From the NCBI RefSeq assembly GCF_019703515.2, contig NC_059374.1:21322595-21386594 (forward strand): 64,000 nt of DNA, written 5' to 3'. The stretch comes from Myxocyprinus asiaticus. Its lineage: Eukaryota > Chordata > Actinopteri > Cypriniformes > Catostomidae. The notes beneath the pieces were generated by a model. The model searched no databases. It was not told where the DNA came from and worked only from the letters and a program-made list of their open reading frames with translations. Made by a program: the position numbers and the translations under genes. Positions within the stretch are counted from its first letter, which is position 1. Every line of letters starts with the position of its first letter. Below, in pieces: positions 34,601 through 45,811 of the stretch.

Positions 34601-34826
34601 TGTATACTGTACATTGTATATTATTATTTTATATTGTGTTGTGTGTAATTATGTGTATATTAGATGTGTAAATTGTGTTGTGTAAATCTGAAGTTTATTG
34701 TAAATTGGTATATGTCTCATCACTGTCACGTCTGCTATGTTGCTCGGAACTGCACCCAAGACTTTCACCCACTATTGCACTTGTGTATATGGTTGTGTGA
34801 CAATAAAAGTGATTTGATTTTTTATT
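31655..34826 (+). mobile_element. Non-LTR retrotransposon (CR1/L2-like Jockey group), broken
   Basis: Fragments of an APE-type endonuclease (TGDFNKANF near 32085, RVLDHCYSP near 32165) precede reverse-transcriptase blocks: CFERLIRDYI near 33100, LQFAYRNNRSTDDAI near 33165, [16 protein letters not shown] near 33450 and the catalytic KFADDTTV at 33536. C-terminal blocks ERVCEV and KFLGVQITEELTWSVH follow. Several frameshifts and stops (for example at 32034) and a SINE insertion at 33625 inactivate it. The 3' tail is GTGACAATAAAAGTGATTTG. It is a different subfamily from the 12160-14480 element. The 5' boundary is uncertain. Confidence 0.85.
33625..33818 (+). mobile_element. tRNA-derived SINE (GGATAAAAGCGTCTGC tail)
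   Basis: The body runs from GAGTGGTGGTGGTGAAGTGG through GCAAGGCACTTAACTCCAGG to TTTGGATAAAAGCGTCTGCC and AATGTAAATG. It interrupts the LINE reverse-transcriptase frame. Removing it rejoins the expected LINE sequence. A decayed relative is at 51668-51815. Confidence 0.8.
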
Positions 34827-35088
34827 TTGAATCATTGCCGTTAATTATTTGAATCCTCTGACTTGCCGAAGATACCTCAAACGCGATAGAGGAGGAATTA
34901 TGTACATGAGCAAATGAATGCGCTAATTAAGTTACGCGAGGCGCTAAAATAACGCGCGTTAACTTGACGCGTGACAGTGTACGCCGTTTATATAATATCT
35001 AACGTCTTACAGCGTTTAGAAAACAGCGTTTCAAAACTTAATACGGCGGTACAAAACATGTGAATTCTGACCCTCTTGGCTTTCCATA

Positions 35089-35230
35089 GGTTGGCGGTCT
35101 CAGACGCGAGGCAGCTGTGATTCGCCCTCCGCCACCCGGATTGAGGTGAATCACTACGCGACCACGAGGACTTAAAAGTGCATTGGGAATTGGGCATTCC
35201 AAATTGGGTGAAAAAAAAAGAAAAGAAAAG
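35089..35230 (+). mobile_element. SINE 3' fragment (copy C)
   Basis: It matches the end of the copy A family from GGTCTCAGACGCGAGGCAGC through ACCACGAGGACTTA to GGGCATTCCAAATTGGG, and ends in an A-rich tail. The tRNA head and most of the body are missing. Confidence 0.8.
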
Positions 35231-35448
35231 AAAAACAGCATGTTCAGACACAAAATGCGTTTGGTGTGAACAGCCCCTAAGACATCTGACAACCTGATTA
35301 GGCCACTGAAAAAATAAAAATAAATAAAATGCTTTTGGCCATAACTCTTGAACCGTAAAGCCTAGGAACAAAATGTTTTTTTCTGTGATTTCTTGCGTCA
35401 TGGCGAATCTTTTCCTGCTATTTTGGTTTGTTTGAAAAAAATAAAAAC

Positions 35449-36440
35449 AAACTAGTCCTAGGCCGTTCGCCCGCTTGGAACCAAACCAGTGCAGAAAGAT
35501 TCAGCAGAGTCCCAATATGAAAACTTATAAAAGGAATTTTTAACTTTCGATTCATCGTCAAACGGTACGCCAAAATGTACATAGTGGGCGTGGCCACTAT
35601 GACTAAAATGGTTATAACTCATAAAAGGAATGGGGTCATTCTGAGGACAAAAAAAAAAAAAAAAAAAACTGCACACCTCTGGCTCTTGGTGGAGCTATAA
35701 TAACAAATAAAAATAAAAAATGGCTCTAACTATGGAACCGTTGGTCAGGTCGACTTGAAATTATGCATACAGTGTCTTTGTCCAATGTGCCATCAATGTC
35801 TATGAGGACAGTCGCATATCTTGAAAAACATGGCCGCCATCGACCAATCAAATTTTAGCAGCTATTAGATAGGGTTAGAAAAGGCAGATCAGAACGAAAC
35901 GTGGTAGGCCTATTTGTCTTTTGGTCAATGAGGTTTGTGCAAAATCGTAAAAAAAAATAAATAAATAAATTGGCCACCGGGAGGTGCTATCATGTTATTC
36001 ATGTGTGTACATCGTTGAATATACTGCTGTGTTTCACTCAGACACAAAGTATTCATAACATATGATAGATTTCCTCATTCTTAACAGCTTTGCCTCAAGA
36101 AGCATTGGTGTGAATCAAATAATTTGTTAAATATTTAAGATTATTTAAAAAAAAACCTACTTTTTTTTTTAACTAGTCCTAGGCCGTTTACCCAATCGGA
36201 ACCAAACCAGTGAAGAGAGATTCTTTGGAGTCCCAATATCAAAGTTTGAACTTTCGATTCATCGTTGCAACGGTACGCCAAAACGTTTAAAGTGTGCATG
36301 GCCACATTTACTTAAATGGTTAAAACTCTTGAACGGAATGAGATATTTTCACTAAATTTTGGACATTTATGTAGGACGTCAATATGAGGGCCCATGAAAA
36401 CTGCGCACCTCTGCCTCTTGGTGGCGCTATAACAGTCATG
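35449..36440 (+). repeat. Two directly repeated copies of an unclassified element
   Basis: Copy 1 starts at AACTAGTCCTAGGCCGTTCG (35449) and copy 2 at AACTAGTCCTAGGCCGTTTA (36171), both running about 270 bp. They share GGAACCAAACCAGTG, AGAGTCCCAATAT, CTTTCGATTCATCG, ACGGTACGCCAAAA and CTCTTGGTGG.GCTATAA. The spacer (35720-36170) has related motifs such as GGCCACCGGGAGGTGCTAT. No coding capacity; class unknown. Confidence 0.7.
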
Positions 36441-36514
36441 AATGTAAAAAATGCCATATGTATGTGCTACCTAACACAATGGTTCTGAGAAATTAAGACA
36501 CTTTATCAAGTCAT

Positions 36515-36590
36515 CATTTTTATTTGTATAGCGCTTTTCACAACACACATCATTTCAAAGCAGCTTTACAGAAAATTATGCTTCAACCAA
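36515..36590 (+). repeat. Partial copy of the 2812-3012 repeat
   Basis: ATTTTTATTTGTATAGCGCT, TTTCACAACACACATC and AAAGCAGCTTTACAGAAAAT match the repeat at 2812. Only the first 75 bp are present. Confidence 0.6.
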
Positions 36591-36746
36591 AAAGGCTGTA
36601 ATATAGTAATGTTCGAGTCATAATAGGGCAGTTTAAAAAAAAAAACTTTTATCATTGTTTTAGGTGCTAATGGACTGTCTAATTAATACTTAATATTGGT
36701 TGGATATAATCTTAAAGGACCTTAATAGCTTGAAACCCATTAATTG

Positions 36747-38667
36747 TGTCAGGTGTATTTTGTTGATTCATGTCTTTTATTTTGAAAAGTTTAGTTCCTG
36801 TTCCTTAGTCATATGATGTCTTGTTTTCCCTCCATGTTCATGTGTCATGTTTTCATTGGTTTATGTTTAATTTTCTTGTTATCAGTTCTGTTTGTTCATT
36901 GGTTTATGTTCTCCCATGTCTTGTATTTAAGCCCTCGTGTTTTCATTGTCTAGTTGTCAAGTATTGGATGTGATCGTAGATGTTTATGTCAGGCCACGTT
37001 TATGTCAAGCCAAGTTTATATCAAGTCAGGTTTATGTCAAGTTCATGTTTATGTTTATGTTTAGTTCACGTGTATAGTTAGGGCATTCACTTTTGTAAAT
37101 AAACTGCACTTGGGTTCTTCATCTTCACGTCATCTTCGTCATTGCCATCATTGTCAGCAGCCAGCACACGTTACAGAATACTTGACCCAACCATGAACCC
37201 AGCAGTTCGGCTTCTGCGCCTACATCAGGGGAATCGTCCCTTGGAGGACTATGTGGAGGACTGTTGCGATCTGGCCTTCCAGGTGGACTTTAATGAGGTT
37301 GCACTCAAAGACTGTTTCCGGTTTGGACTGAGAGAGCCAATCTCCATTCTGATGCCAGGCGGTAAGATTACCCTTACCCTCGCTCAGTATATCGACCTCG
37401 CCCTGCAGATCATTGGTTCAACGTTCACTGTGGGGGAGGCGGATGCCGAGCCAGAGGTCCACGAAATGGCCGCCGCCGAGCCAGAGGTCCATGACATGGC
37501 CGCTGCCGAGCCAGAGGTCCACGTCATGGCCGCCAATCCAGAGTTCCTAGTCATGGTCGCTGAGCTAGCACCATCTTTTGCTCCACGCCACGTCACAGCA
37601 ACGCCTCAGCCTGCTCCACGCCACGTCACAGCAACGCCTCAGCCTGCTCCACGCCACGTCACAGCAACGCCTCTGCCTGCTTCATGCCACGTCACAGCAA
37701 CACCTGACCATTTGGACCTGGAGATGGTTCCCACCCTTATACCCATCCTTCGTTCTCCTGAGCAGGCAAGGGGAACTTTCGGCCCTCTGACACCGCCTGG
37801 ACCCTCCGGGCCCTGGACTTCGCCTTGGCCTGTCAGTCCCTCGACATTGCCTCAGCTCTGCGTTCCCTCGGCTCCACTGCGGTCCTTCAGCCTGTCGGCT
37901 TTGCCGGGGTCCCTCGTCCCTCCGGCTCCTCCTTGGTCTGTTGGTCACCTGGCTCCGCTTTGGCTCTCCAATCCTCTGGCTGTGTCTCGTCCCTCCGATC
38001 TGTCAGCTCCACCTTGTTCCTCAGTCCCACCGGCTCCGCCTCAGTCTTCTGATCCCCCAACTCCGCCTTGCTCCTCCGAGCCTCTAGCATCGCCTTGGTC
38101 CTCCCTGCCATCGGCTCCACCCTGGCCTTTCGAGTCTTCGGCTACTCTCCGGGCACCACGAACCTCTCACGGCTCCGCCTTCCATGGCTCCACCCTACAA
38201 GCCTCTCTTGGCTCCACCCTCCACGGACTCTGCCACGCCTTAGTGGGGGGGGGGGGATATGTCAGGTGTATTTTGTTGATTCATGTCTTTTTATTTTGAA
38301 AAGTTTAGTTCCTGTTCCCTAGTCATGTGATGTCTTGTTTTCCCTCCATGTTCATGTATCATGTTTTCAATGGTTTATTGTTTAATTATCTTATCAGTTC
38401 TGTTTGTTCATTGGTTTATGTTCTCCCATGTCTTGTATTTAAGCCCTCGTGTTTTCATTGTCTAGTTGTCAAGTATTGGATGTGATCGTAGATGTCAGGC
38501 CACGTTTATGTCAAGCCAAGTTTATATCAAGTCAGGTTTATGTCAAGTTTGTTTAGTTCACGTGTATAGTTAGGGCATTCACTTTTGTAAATAAACTGCA
38601 CTTGGGTTCTTCATCTTCACGTCATCTTCGTCATTGCCATCATTGTCAGCAGCCAGCACACGTTACA
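36747..38667 (+). mobile_element. Short LTR retrotransposon with paired LTRs and 5-bp TSD
   Basis: Direct repeats 36747-37175 (429 bp) and 38260-38667 (408 bp) both start TGTCAGGTGTATTTTGTTGA and end CACACGTTACA. AATTG flanks both ends (36742-36746 and 38668-38672), an exact 5-bp target duplication. A G-rich polypurine tract (12 G) precedes the 3' LTR. The interior of 1.08 kb encodes only a gag-like protein. There is no protease, reverse transcriptase or integrase, so the element depends on another for movement. The LTRs differ mainly by a short insertion near 37050. Confidence 0.9.
37193..38299 (+). CDS. Gag-like ORF of the short LTR element
   Basis: An open frame of 368 codons begins 18 bp inside the 5' LTR boundary and ends 40 bp into the 3' LTR. 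Residues about 1-80 (LRLHQGNRPLEDYVEDCCDL, then GGKITLTLAQYIDLAL) resemble the capsid-like gag segment of Ty3/gypsy-type elements. Then come three AEPEVH-type repeats (37445-37536), four APRHVTATPQP-type repeats (37580-37700) and a Pro/Ser/Leu-rich tail. There is no zinc knuckle and no enzyme domain. The frame may be kept open by recent insertion rather than by selection. Confidence 0.7.
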   Translation: MNPAVRLLRLHQGNRPLEDYVEDCCDLAFQVDFNEVALKDCFRFGLREPISILMPGGKITLTLAQYIDLALQIIGSTFTVGEADAEPEVHEMAAAEPEVHDMAAAEPEVHVMAANPEFLVMVAELAPSFAPRHVTATPQPAPRHVTATPQPAPRHVTATPLPASCHVTATPDHLDLEMVPTLIPILRSPEQARGTFGPLTPPGPSGPWTSPWPVSPSTLPQLCVPSAPLRSFSLSALPGSLVPPAPPWSVGHLAPLWLSNPLAVSRPSDLSAPPCSSVPPAPPQSSDPPTPPCSSEPLASPWSSLPSAPPWPFESSATLRAPRTSHGSAFHGSTLQASLGSTLHGLCHALVGGGGYVRCILLIHVFLF

Positions 38668-38672
38668 AATTG

Positions 38673-39579
38673 CTGCTTGCAGCTAATGTTTTTTTTTTTA
38701 TGTCATTGGTGTTACAGTTTAATATTCATGTGAAAGATGTTAATTGAAAAAATGTAAACAAATGATTTAATGGTATGATATATTGATTTTAGTCTGATCA
38801 GTGGTATATGTTTTGTGATGCTATTGACACCATCTTAGAAAATTTATATTTTAAGAGAATTTGTCACTGATGTTACAACCCTGGCTTCATTCGTAAAGCC
38901 AGGGTAAATTATAAAATTAAAAACAACAGCCAAGTTGTCTTGTATGAATAAAAATAATGTCAAGATGTTATTTTTTTATTTTTACCCTCAGCATTTATGG
39001 GCAAAAAATTTGTAAGTTGAAAAGTTTTTTTAAAAATTTTTTTTTAATTATTATTATTTTTAGAATAACCCAAGATCTTAGAGGTAGAGATCTAAATAGA
39101 ATTCATTCTTTAGCCCCAAATCTAGCCTTTAGCCTTTAATTATAAATAATTTCTGTTATGTGCACTTTTAAAAAACATTTCTGAAGACACTGACTTCTTG
39201 TGATTGTTAAGAGTACTGCAACCTTTTCAGTTTCAGTTGCTACCTTTTTTCTTTCTTTTCTTTTTCTTTCTTGTTATTTCTTTTTTTCTTTTTTAGCGCA
39301 TTTTTAAGTTATTTTACTTTCGAACGGGACAAATAAAACTTCAAATTACAACGTGTGCGTTAAAACATTGCTTAAAACATGATAAAGCTAGAAAAATTAC
39401 TTAAAGTTAACTGTCATTTTGTCATAGAAACAATGCCATCAGATTTCTATCTTGCCCTTTAGATCAATTCCATTACAATTTAAACGTTTACTGCGATTGG
39501 GACCTTTTGCCATTATTGTCAGATTAAAGTGTATTTTCCCTTTTACAAAATAAACTGACAGAGTTAGGACATGCGTAAC
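38673..39579. other. Intergenic, nothing recognised
   Basis: AT-rich sequence with T-rich and pyrimidine tracts (39240-39300). No gene seen. Confidence 0.4.
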
Positions 39580-39673
39580 AACCTCTGCGGCTCTACCACA
39601 GGAGAGAGCATAACCACAGATAGAAATCTATGAACATATCGGTCAACTAACGTGTTACAACAGTAAATCACCG
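39580..39673. repeat. Repeated segment X, copy 2, left part
   Basis: It resembles 8539-8605 (AACCTC.GCGG, ACCA.AGG.GAGAGC, CGGTCAACTA.CGTG, CAACAGTAA.ATCACCG) with a 20-bp insertion. Its right partner is 48952-49263, displaced by the 9.2-kb element. Confidence 0.65.
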
Positions 39674-39774
39674 TTTGCGGATACCTTACCAATTATGGCA
39701 AGCTGTTTTGACATTTAATACTTAAAACTTACTAGAATCTATTTTTATGTTACAAGTACTTATTTTTTAGTGAT

Positions 39775-41836
39775 TAGTAACTATTCCATTAGATACTAGT
39801 ACTTATTCAATAGATACTAGTACTTATTCAATAGATACTAGTACTTATTCAATAAATACTTGTACTTATTCATTAGGTACTAGTACCTTTTCAAAAAGTA
39901 CTAGTATTATTCATTAGGCACTAATGCTTATTCAATAGATACTAGTACTTATTCATTAGGTATTAGTACTTATTCATTAGGTATTAGTACATATTCAATA
40001 GATGCTAGTACTTATTCATTAGGTATTAGTACTTATTCAATAGATACTAGCACTTATTCAATAAATACTTGTACTTATTCATTAGGTACTAGTACTTTTT
40101 CAAAAAGTACTAGTATTATTCATTAGGCACTAGTACTTATTCAATACATACTAGTACTTATTCATTAGGTATTAGTATGTATTCAACAGATGCTAGTACT
40201 TATTCATTAGGTATTAGTACTTATTCAATAGATACTAGTATTATTCATTAGGTATTAGTACTTATTCAATAGATACTAGTATTATTCATTAGGCACTAGT
40301 ACTTATTCAATAGATACTAGTATTATTCATTAGGCACTAGTACTTATTCAATAGATACTAGTACATATTCATTAGGTATTAGTACTTATTCATTAGGCAC
40401 TAGTACTTATTCAATAGATACTAGTACTTATTCATTAGGTATTAGTACTTATTCATTAGGTATTAGTACTTATTCATTAGGTATTAGTACTTATTCAATA
40501 GATACTAGTATTATTCATTAGGTATTAGTACTTATTCAATAGATACTAGTATTATTCATTAGGCACTAGTACTTATTCAATAGATACTAGTATTAATCAT
40601 TAGGCACTAGTACTTATTCAATAGATACTAGTACTTATTCATTAGGTATTAGTACTTATTCAATAGATACTAGTATTATTCATTAGGTATTAGTACTTAT
40701 TCAATAGATACTAGTATTATTCATTAGGCACTAGTACTTATTCAATAGATACTAGTATTATTCATTAGGCACTAGTACGTATTCAATAGATGCTAGTACT
40801 TATTCATTAGGTATTAGTACTTATTCAATAGATACTAGTATTATTCATTAGGTATTAGTACTTATTCAATAGATACTAGTATTATTCATTAGGCACTAGT
40901 ACTTATTCAATAGATACTAGTACTTATTCATTAGGTATTAGTACTTATTCATTAGGTATTAGTACGTATTCAATAGATGCTAGTACTTATTCATTAGGTA
41001 TTAGTACTTATTCAATAGATACTAGTATTATTCATTAGGCACTAGTACTTATTCAATAGATACTAGTATTATTCATTAGGCACTAGTACTTATTCAATAG
41101 ATACTAGTACTTATTCATTAGGTATTAGTACTTATTCATTAGGCACTAGTACTTATTCAATAAATACTAGTATTATTCAATAGATACTAGTATTATTCAT
41201 TAGGCACTAGTACTTATCCAATAGATACTAGTACTTATTCATTAGGTATTAGTACTTATTCAATAGATACTAGTTCTTATTTCATAGATACTAGTACTTA
41301 TTCAATAGATACTAGTACTTATTCATTAGATACTAGTGTTTATTCAATAGATACTAGTACTTATTCATTAGGTATTATTACTTATTCAATATTTACTAGT
41401 ATTTATTCATTAGGCACTAGTACTTATTCAATAGATACTTGTACTTATTCATTAGGTACTAGACTTATCCATTAGGTACTAGTACTTATTCAGTAAGTAC
41501 TAGTGCTTATTCATTAGGTACTAGTACTTATTCAATAAATGCTAGTACTTATTCATTAGGTACTAGTACTTCAATAGATACTAGTACTTATTCAATAGAT
41601 ACTAGTACTTATTCATTAGATACTAGTACTTATTCAATAAATGCTAGTACTTATTCATTAGATACTAGTATTTATTCAATAGATACTAGTACTTATTCAT
41701 TAGATACTAGTACTTATTCAATGGATACTAGTACTTATTCAATGGATACTAGTACTTATTCATTAGATACTAGTACTTATTCATTAGATACTAGTACTTA
41801 TTCAATAGATACTAGTACTTATTCCAAATGTTACTA
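39775..41836 (+). repeat. About 100-unit tandem array of 20-21 bp ACTAGT repeats
   Basis: The units are ACTAGTACTTATTC plus AATAGAT, ATTAGTACTTATTC plus ATTAGGT, and a 20-bp form ACTAGTATTATTC plus ATTAGGC. They are often arranged as 41-bp dimers and longer higher-order blocks. Each unit is centred on the palindrome ACTAGT or its variant. No spacers and no flanking genes of a CRISPR type are present. Confidence 0.95.
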
Positions 41837-41859
41837 GTACGATATTTTATTGTACTAGT

Positions 41860-42110
41860 AAGATTTTTAATTCTACACTTCAGTCGCCATTCTGACTAGT
41901 CATTGCATTTGATGGGAAAAAAACAATTGTTACTAGTAAGATAAGAAATTTTACTAGTAACAACAAGAAAAGACACTAGTGTCTAATAAATAGGCACTAG
42001 TACCTAATGAATAAGTACTAGTATCTAATAAATAAGCACTAGTATCTATCAAAATTCATACTAGTCAGAAGTGAACAGTTAATATCAAAAGCAGAATAAG
42101 GACTAGTATC
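41860..42110 (-). repeat. Inverted ACTAGT units closing the left arm
   Basis: From about 41985 the units run in the opposite orientation (CACTAGTACCTAATGAATAA, then GTACTAGTATCTAATAAATA), so the left arm is itself partly palindromic. The stretch before (41860-41980) contains scattered TTACTAGTA motifs. Confidence 0.8.
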
Positions 42111-43851
42111 TGAAATTTGGAGATATCTCCAACAACAAAAGGAACTAGTAAGAATGTGGATGGGGATATCTTCATTCAAATTGATCATTGCATAAACATG
42201 AGAACCTTTCAGCTCTTAACATATGTATGGTATTTTACATGGATTTACCACATCTATATTACTATATAGATCAAAATGGATCGTTTTAATATAATTATAG
42301 CTTAACCTACTTTAGGAATGTTAGTATTGCATCAATTAAAACACAAAGAGTTGAATTTGGCTATTTGTTGCATCAGTTATATCATGTAAGATATAGTATC
42401 CCATTGGAATGAAGGGCAAAACTCGACTGACATTTGATTTTAAAAATGCAGATAAGCCCTCCCTGCATTTGAAATCACATTTGTAAAACTGAAAACAAAA
42501 TTCGGGTTCATATAACACTGAATGAAACAACATAAAATGCCAGACCATAATGTAACAGTGTGGGTACATAACAAAGTGTGTGTAAAGACGGTGATGATTT
42601 GTTTTTATGAAGCAGATACATTTTTGTATTTTTTATTTTTATTGTGTAAACCTTAAAAAAAATCAATACAAAGCAAAGTTCAAGGGAATACATTATTAAT
42701 GCACTAACAGCCTTATACCACAAATTTTACATGTCTGCATCACTTATCTATCACATATACAACTTAAATCTTCAATTTTTAATTTTTTTTTTTACAAAAG
42801 AAGAGATGTCTTTTAGAAGACACGGATAATTTTGAGATGTTAAGAGATGTCAGCTTTACAACTATTCTTTAAAGAAATCAAAGAATTATGAAAAAAATTT
42901 AAAAAAAGTTTCAAATCAATGTCGCATGACACATTGTTTAATTTTGTGGTTACTTTGCTACAAAATACCATGGTAATATATGGTTGCTGCAGTAAATCCA
43001 TGGTTAATTTTGTAAGTTTAAGGTTAGGTTTTGGGGTAAGGCATATGGGACTCTAAATAAACACAATAAACATGCTGCAAAGATGCCCCTATACTGCATG
43101 TTAGTATTTAATTGGGAGTGCAAATAATATCTAACACTATTCACACTTAATGCAAAGAAGAAACTTTTTGTTGCTACTTACTGTAAATAGCATCTGGCCT
43201 ATCTGTATTTACACTTAGTTGCCTTTGTATTATTATTATTACTTCATAAAGAAACACATTACTTTAGTCTTTTATTCTTTATTTTTTATTGGAGCATGGC
43301 AAGAATAGGGAAACTAGAGCATGACATGACAATTAAATGTAGTAAAACATTGAAGTAAAAGATACATATACAGCAAATTAAAAGGTATGGTAACAAGTAT
43401 AAAAACTGACAGACAGGAGGAGTAGTGCATTATTCAGTGCAGGGCCAGGATCAAGTAAACACTGAAAGAGAAATATTTAATCAATGTTCATGTTACTTAA
43501 TGGTCTAATTACAAGTTGAAGGACCTAAAGTCTTCACACCCAATAATTCCCAAAATCTGCTTTAACCGAGTGGCTGTTCACACAATATGCATTCTTGGGT
43601 CCAACAGAAAGATGGATCAAAATGGAATGGAACTGAATGCAGGGGTCTCGATTTGCATTTTTCAAAAGTTAAACCACTTTAAATTTTACCCACTGTCTTA
43701 AAAATGCAACGCTTATGATGTGAGAAAAAACATCAAGACCCAGCTCAACCAAATATGGGTTGACATTAACTTTGATAGCCATAGTTAGCTTTCATTAATT
43801 ACAAAACCGAAGTTCTAATGCATGTTAAAATTTTTAAAAACATTTTACCTA
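42111..43851. other. Interior of the 9.2-kb element, nothing recognised
   Basis: AT-rich sequence with no domain-bearing frame longer than about 90 codons. It may be a decayed transposase region or captured DNA; I cannot tell. Confidence 0.4.
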
Positions 43852-44272
43852 GGGGGCCTGGGTATCTCAGCATGTAAAGGCACTGACTACTACACCTGGA
43901 GTCACAAGTTCAAATCCAGGGCGTGATGAGTGACTCCAGTCAGGCTTCCTAAGCAACCAGTTGGCCCAGTTGCTAGGGTGGGTAGAGTCACATTGATTTA
44001 ACCTCCTCGTGGTCGCTATAACATGGTTCTCGCTCTTGGTGGGGCATGAGGTGAGTTGTGCATGGATGCCGCAGAGAATAGCGTGAAGCCTCCACGCATG
44101 CTAGGTCTCTGCAGTAACGCACTCAACAAGCCACATGATAAGATGCATGGATTGACGATCTCAGACGAGAATTCACCTGGATTGAGGCGAGTCACTATGC
44201 CACCACAAGGACTTAGAGCTCATTGGGAATTGGGCATGCAAAATTGGGGAGAAAAAGGGGAGAAAAAAATCC
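43852..44272 (+). mobile_element. tRNA-derived SINE, full length (copy D)
   Basis: The head AGGGGGCCTGGGTATCTCAG has A and B boxes (AAGTTCAAATCCAGG), followed by the body of copy A and the tail ATTGGGCATGCAAAATTGGG with A-rich runs. It is more diverged than copy A. Confidence 0.85.
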
Positions 44273-44852
44273 CAAAAAACAAAACACATTTTACTATTGT
44301 TAACATCATAACAGATTCATTCTATTCTGTGTGATGTCTAAGGACCGGGTGGAAGAGCAACAGGGTTTTCAATATTCAATGGTGCCCCCTTTTATCACTA
44401 AATGATGGATGAGTAAATAGCCTAATCAGTATCATGATTTCTACAAATTTTATTGAGAGTTCCATGAGAGGACAGCAGTGGCAAAAACATCTGTACAAGA
44501 ATGCATCCATAAAGTGTAGAAAATCTGTCATGGCTATTATTCATGATACTGGCTCAACTTTGTGCCCCTGCAGACCTCTAACACAGATCTGACCAATACT
44601 TAAAAAACAATGCGGATGGAAAGCAAGAACGCGTCCTGCGTGACGCTCCCAAACTACACTTTAATAATTTTTATGATATCATTTTTTTCTTATAATTTCA
44701 TTATAAAAATGTTCTGTCATTATCATCTTATTTTGCACTTAACTAATTTGACATAATCTGCACAAATGCAGATTTCCTTTAGTCAGCTGCACCTGGTGTT
44801 GGCTTTACATGAATCTGAGGTAAATTTGTCTCCCCTGCCAGGGGTGGAGGGA

Positions 44853-44853
<1 letters not shown>

Positions 44854-44910
<57 letters not shown>
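44854..44910. repeat. (GA)n microsatellite
   Basis: About 28 uninterrupted GA units. A shorter (GA)n run is at 45788-45811. Confidence 0.95.
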
Positions 44911-44914
<4 letters not shown>

Positions 44915-44989
44915 GAGTTAGGCAGGCAAATATCCACTAATTGTAAAAATACAAAAACCGGCAATCAAATTCTGGAAACATCTAAAACT

Positions 44990-45785
44990 CAGTGACCCCC
45001 TACTCATACCATTATAAAGCCCTGCACCAATATCTATGAACCCTCACCACACTGAAGACCTGGACCAGAATAAAACTGTTAAACTAATTAGATACAGCCA
45101 AATTACAGCACAAATAAAACTAAATTATATCACTTATTGGAAAACTCAAATGCAAAAACAGAGTAAAATGTAATGCTATCCGGCCCTAAAAAGAGAATAC
45201 ACCATGGCAGAAAATCTGTACACAGTGACAGATAAAAAACTGAGAGCCACCTTGACAAGGTTCAGACTCAGTGGACACAACCTCACTACAGAAAAGGGCA
45301 GACAGAGGAAAACATGGTTACCGCAGGAAGAAAAGTTGTGTCCACACTGTGATCAAAACACAAAACATTGAGACAGTGCTACATTTCCTAACAAAATGCA
45401 CAAAATATGCAGACAACCATTTAACAAGTGATGAAAAACTGCCCTTCTTATTAGGCGAACACGAGGACTGCTGCGTGATAGCTTCACAATATGTATCTGT
45501 CTGCCATAGAATGAGAGACAGTGAGTGAACTGACTTGATTCAATTTCAATTATATTTTACTATGGCTCTTTCTTATTGTTGTTTTTAGTAACATTTTCTT
45601 TTTCCTTTATGTGCAACCATATGTCAAATTTACATTGTATATCTTGTCTTTTTTTAATATTATGTACGTTGTTTTGTCCTGTCTTTGTTATGCATTGTTT
45701 TATTTGTATGAAGCTCAGCTGTAAACACTTTGGCAGTACAGATGTACAAATATTTGTCATGCCAAGAAAGCACCTTAAAATTTAA
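44990..45785 (+). mobile_element. Decayed LINE ORF2 3' end
   Basis: Frames around 45200-45530 give LRATLTRFRLSGHNL, a CPHCDQ zinc-binding pair with an HFLTKC motif in a shifted frame, and KLPFLLGEHEDCC. This order is typical of the C-terminal zinc-knuckle region of fish LINE ORF2 proteins. It has several frameshifts. A T-rich 3' UTR with GGCAGTACAGATGTACAAAT and TTGTCATGCCAAGAAAGCAC follows, ending at a GA run. Confidence 0.6.
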
Positions 45786-45811
45786 ACTGAGAGAGAGAGA
45801 GAGAGAGAGAA

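Noticed and set aside
37384..38120. Several minus-strand and alternative frames in the LTR element
   Set aside because: Shadows of the repeat-rich, GC-rich gag-like frame; no independent support.
39775..41836. CRISPR array
   Set aside because: Units are contiguous with no unique spacers, no cas genes are present and the genome is eukaryotic.
43852..43925. tRNA gene
   Set aside because: The tRNA-like sequence is the head of a SINE whose family recurs at 3642-4023, and the stems do not fold as a cloverleaf.
45271..45528. Novel small protein gene
   Set aside because: Matches the zinc-knuckle end of a LINE ORF2 with frameshifts and lies next to its 3' tail.
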